From: JBCBXA01 sp039816825
GTDB taxonomy: Bacteria; Pseudomonadota; Alphaproteobacteria; Rhizobiales; Rhizobiaceae
Length of the DNA stretch: 19,266 bases
Assembly (NCBI GenBank): GCA_039816825.1
Contig: JBCBXA010000049.1
Coordinates: forward strand, 1 to 19,266
Direction: 5' to 3'
Shown here: in pieces, positions 17,828 to 19,266 of the stretch
Numbering within the stretch: position 1 is the stretch's first letter
How the letters are laid out: each line of letters begins with the position of its first letter
Notes under the pieces: generated by a model
The model's input: only the letters and a program-made list of their open reading frames with translations
Told to the model about the DNA's origin: nothing
Databases searched by the model: none
Program-made: the position numbers and the translations under genes

Positions 17828-18238
17828 TCAAATGCCGAGTTTTGCCAACTCCACCTGCGCCCGAAGATCGATTTGAGCAACGAGTTCAGCAAGATGAGGG
17901 TCGTCCACAGCAGCGTGCTGCGCAACCAACTGGCCGATGCGTTCCAGACGACGCCTGTCCACTCGACCGGCGAGCAAATCGGCTTTGAGTCTCTCCAGCT
18001 CGTCAAGCAGCCCTTTGGAGCGGTCAATCTGACGCTTCCTGCGTTCGCCCTGATCAGATACTGATTGGAGGGCAACCAAGGCATCCATGCCCAGCACTTG
18101 GCCGGCAGCACCTGCACCCGCATTTGACTGTATCGACCCGCCGGAGTGCAGATGGGCGTCAAACCCGGTTGCGCCTGCGGTGCGCTTTTTCGCGCTGCCA
18201 GCCGATACACCGGTGCTTCTGATCTGATTGACGTACAT
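17828..18238 (-). CDS. fliX: flagellar assembly regulator FliX
   Basis: In Caulobacter FliX links class II assembly to activation of FlbD and sigma-54 flagellar promoters. This 136-residue protein has the family layout: a disordered Gly/Ser N-terminus starting MYVNQIRSTG, then a conserved helical core with VLGMDALVALQSV (about 49-61), ERRKRQIDRSKGLLDELERL (about 65-84) and a C-terminal ELVAQIDLRAQVELAKLG. GGGGTGA lies just before ATG 18238. A longer overlapping frame (17761-18267) is not FliX-like and is rejected. It is divergent from flgI, with a perfect CtrA box between them. Confidence 0.93.
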   Translation of the reverse strand: MYVNQIRSTGVSAGSAKKRTAGATGFDAHLHSGGSIQSNAGAGAAGQVLGMDALVALQSVSDQGERRKRQIDRSKGLLDELERLKADLLAGRVDRRRLERIGQLVAQHAAVDDPHLAELVAQIDLRAQVELAKLGI

Positions 18239-18276
18239 CTTTCACCCCAAACTGCCCGGCGCAACACTTGGTGTTT

Positions 18277-18295
18277 ATGGTTAACTTGGCCTTAA
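18277..18295 (-). promoter_or_regulatory. CtrA box between fliX and flgI
   Basis: ATGGTTAA-CTTGGCC-TTAA on the plus strand; toward fliX it reads TTAA-GGCCAAG-TTAACCAT, an exact match to the alphaproteobacterial CtrA consensus with the full TTAACCAT octamer. It is 39 bp upstream of fliX and about 52 bp upstream of flgI, so it could serve either or both. fliX is CtrA-controlled in Caulobacter, which supports the call. Confidence 0.75.
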
Positions 18296-18346
18296 GCGCG
18301 CGCCCTTAGCTTCTGTGGAAAGCAAGGGCATGGGTTTCGCGTTGAT

Positions 18347-19266
18347 ATGTTTATGGGTCGCCTCAAACACGGTTTAGGTCTGGTTTTGGCCGTCACTCTG
18401 GCAGTGGGCGCATCCGTGGCGCCTTCTGTCGACGCTCAGGCGGCGTCCCGCATCAAGGATATTGTCGATGTCGAAGGCGTTCGGGAAAACCAGCTGATTG
18501 GCTATGGCCTGGTGGTCGGCCTCAACGGAACCGGTGACAGCCTGGGCAACTCGCCCTTCACCCTGCAAAGCCTGCAAGCCATGCTTGAGCGTCTGGGGGT
18601 CAACACCCGGGGCGAAAATCTCCGGACCGCTAACGTGGCCGCAGTCGTTGTGACGGCCAACCTCCCCCCATTTTCCACCCAGGGCACCCGGATTGACATA
18701 TCGGTAAACGCATTGGGCGATGCAAAGTCGCTTGAAGGTGGCACGCTGCTGGTCACCCCCCTTCTGGGCGCAGACGGTGAAGCCTATGCCATTGGTCAGG
18801 GTGCCATCGCTGTGGGTGGATTTTCCGCTCAGGGCGACGCCGCATCGGTCACCAAGGGTGTGCCGACATCAGGGCGCATCTCCAACGGTGCGCTCGTTGA
18901 GCGCGAGATCAACTTCTCCCTTCAGGAAAAACGCAGCCTTCGCCTGTCTCTTCGAAATCCCGATCTTACCACCTCCCGGCGCATCGCCCTTGCGATCAAC
19001 GAACTGGTGGGAGAGCCGGTCGCCATATCCAAGAATCCGTCAACGGTTGCTCTGCAAATGACATCAAACATGCAGGGGGACATCGTTTCCCTTCTGACAG
19101 ACATTGAGCAATTGATCGTTGAACCCGATCAGCCGGCAAAGGTCGTGATCGATGAGAAGTCGGGCATCATTGTCATGGGGCGCGATGTACGCGTCTCGGA
19201 GGTGGCAATTGCGCAGGGCAATCTGACCGTCCTCGTGTCGGAAGAACCCAACGTCGTGCAGCCAAA
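18347..19266 (+). CDS. flgI: flagellar P-ring protein FlgI (right end cut off)
   Basis: Periplasmic P-ring subunit around the rod. 306 codons are visible; the family is about 370, so the C-terminus lies beyond the window. A Sec signal peptide (about 1-32, MFMGRLKHGLGLVLAVTLAV, ending near AQA) is followed by ASRIKDIVDVEGVRENQLIG, YGLVVGLNGTGDS and the NPDLTTSRRIALAIN region, all strong FlgI signatures. No good SD is seen before ATG 18347 or the in-frame ATG 18353, and no other start codon is available upstream. It is divergent from fliX across a CtrA box. Confidence 0.97.
   Translation, partial: MFMGRLKHGLGLVLAVTLAVGASVAPSVDAQAASRIKDIVDVEGVRENQLIGYGLVVGLNGTGDSLGNSPFTLQSLQAMLERLGVNTRGENLRTANVAAVVVTANLPPFSTQGTRIDISVNALGDAKSLEGGTLLVTPLLGADGEAYAIGQGAIAVGGFSAQGDAASVTKGVPTSGRISNGALVEREINFSLQEKRSLRLSLRNPDLTTSRRIALAINELVGEPVAISKNPSTVALQMTSNMQGDIVSLLTDIEQLIVEPDQPAKVVIDEKSGIIVMGRDVRVSEVAIAQGNLTVLVSEEPNVVQP

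Noticed and set aside
17761..18267. 168-codon minus-strand frame over fliX
   Set aside because: A different frame from the FliX-like protein; no family match and no ribosome site.
18326..18340. Sigma-54-like GGGCATG-GGTT-TCGC before flgI
   Set aside because: Spacing fits, but the predicted start would be at about 18352, beyond the first flgI ATG, and three consensus positions differ.

Overview
The window looks like a chromosomal piece of a motile alphaproteobacterium. The evidence is the hybrid kinase CckA, the alphaproteobacterial flagellar regulator FliX, an exact GTTC-N7-GTTC LexA box upstream of recA, TTAA-N7-TTAA CtrA-type boxes in front of flagellar genes, and a DksA of the kind lacking most zinc cysteines. 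Species cannot be named from sequence alone; the gene order would fit Rhizobiales, Parvibaculales or Caulobacterales-like lineages. I see no insertion sequence, phage gene, CRISPR array, rRNA or tRNA.

Layout. Positions 1-176 hold a possible 3' end of an unknown gene and a promoter region. Positions 177-987 (+) hold a two-gene module of an ArsR-type repressor and an SRPBCC/AHSA1-domain protein, with overlapping ends. Converging on it from the right is a minus-strand housekeeping block: alaS (997-3663), recA (3815-4924, with its own terminator and a LexA box) and cckA (5095-7725). Upstream of cckA, still on the minus strand, is a tightly packed flagellar operon read in the order flgB-flgC-fliE-fliQ-fliR-flhB (11249 down to 7873), coding for proximal rod, rod adaptor and export-gate proteins.

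A divergent promoter region (11250-11433) separates flgB from a plus-strand pair: a FliO-like protein with an unusually long low-complexity tail, then fliP. fliP converges on a very large minus-strand gene (13546-17091) for a secreted protein with beta-rich AMIN-like modules followed by TPR-like helical repeats. Upstream of that gene come dksA (17207-17617) and fliX (17828-18238), both minus strand. fliX is divergent from flgI (P-ring protein), which runs off the right edge.

How the genes work together: FlgB, FlgC and FliE build the MS-ring/rod junction. FliP, FliQ, FliR, FlhB and the FliO-like protein build the export gate. FlgI builds the P-ring, and FliX couples assembly to transcription. 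CckA sits at the top of the CtrA phosphorelay, and three candidate CtrA boxes in this window (before flgB, fliX/flgI and the TPR gene) suggest that these genes are CckA-CtrA outputs. The most interesting gene is the 1181-residue beta+TPR protein. Its genomic position, export signal and candidate CtrA box make it a candidate periplasmic flagellar component or scaffold that I cannot match to a named family.
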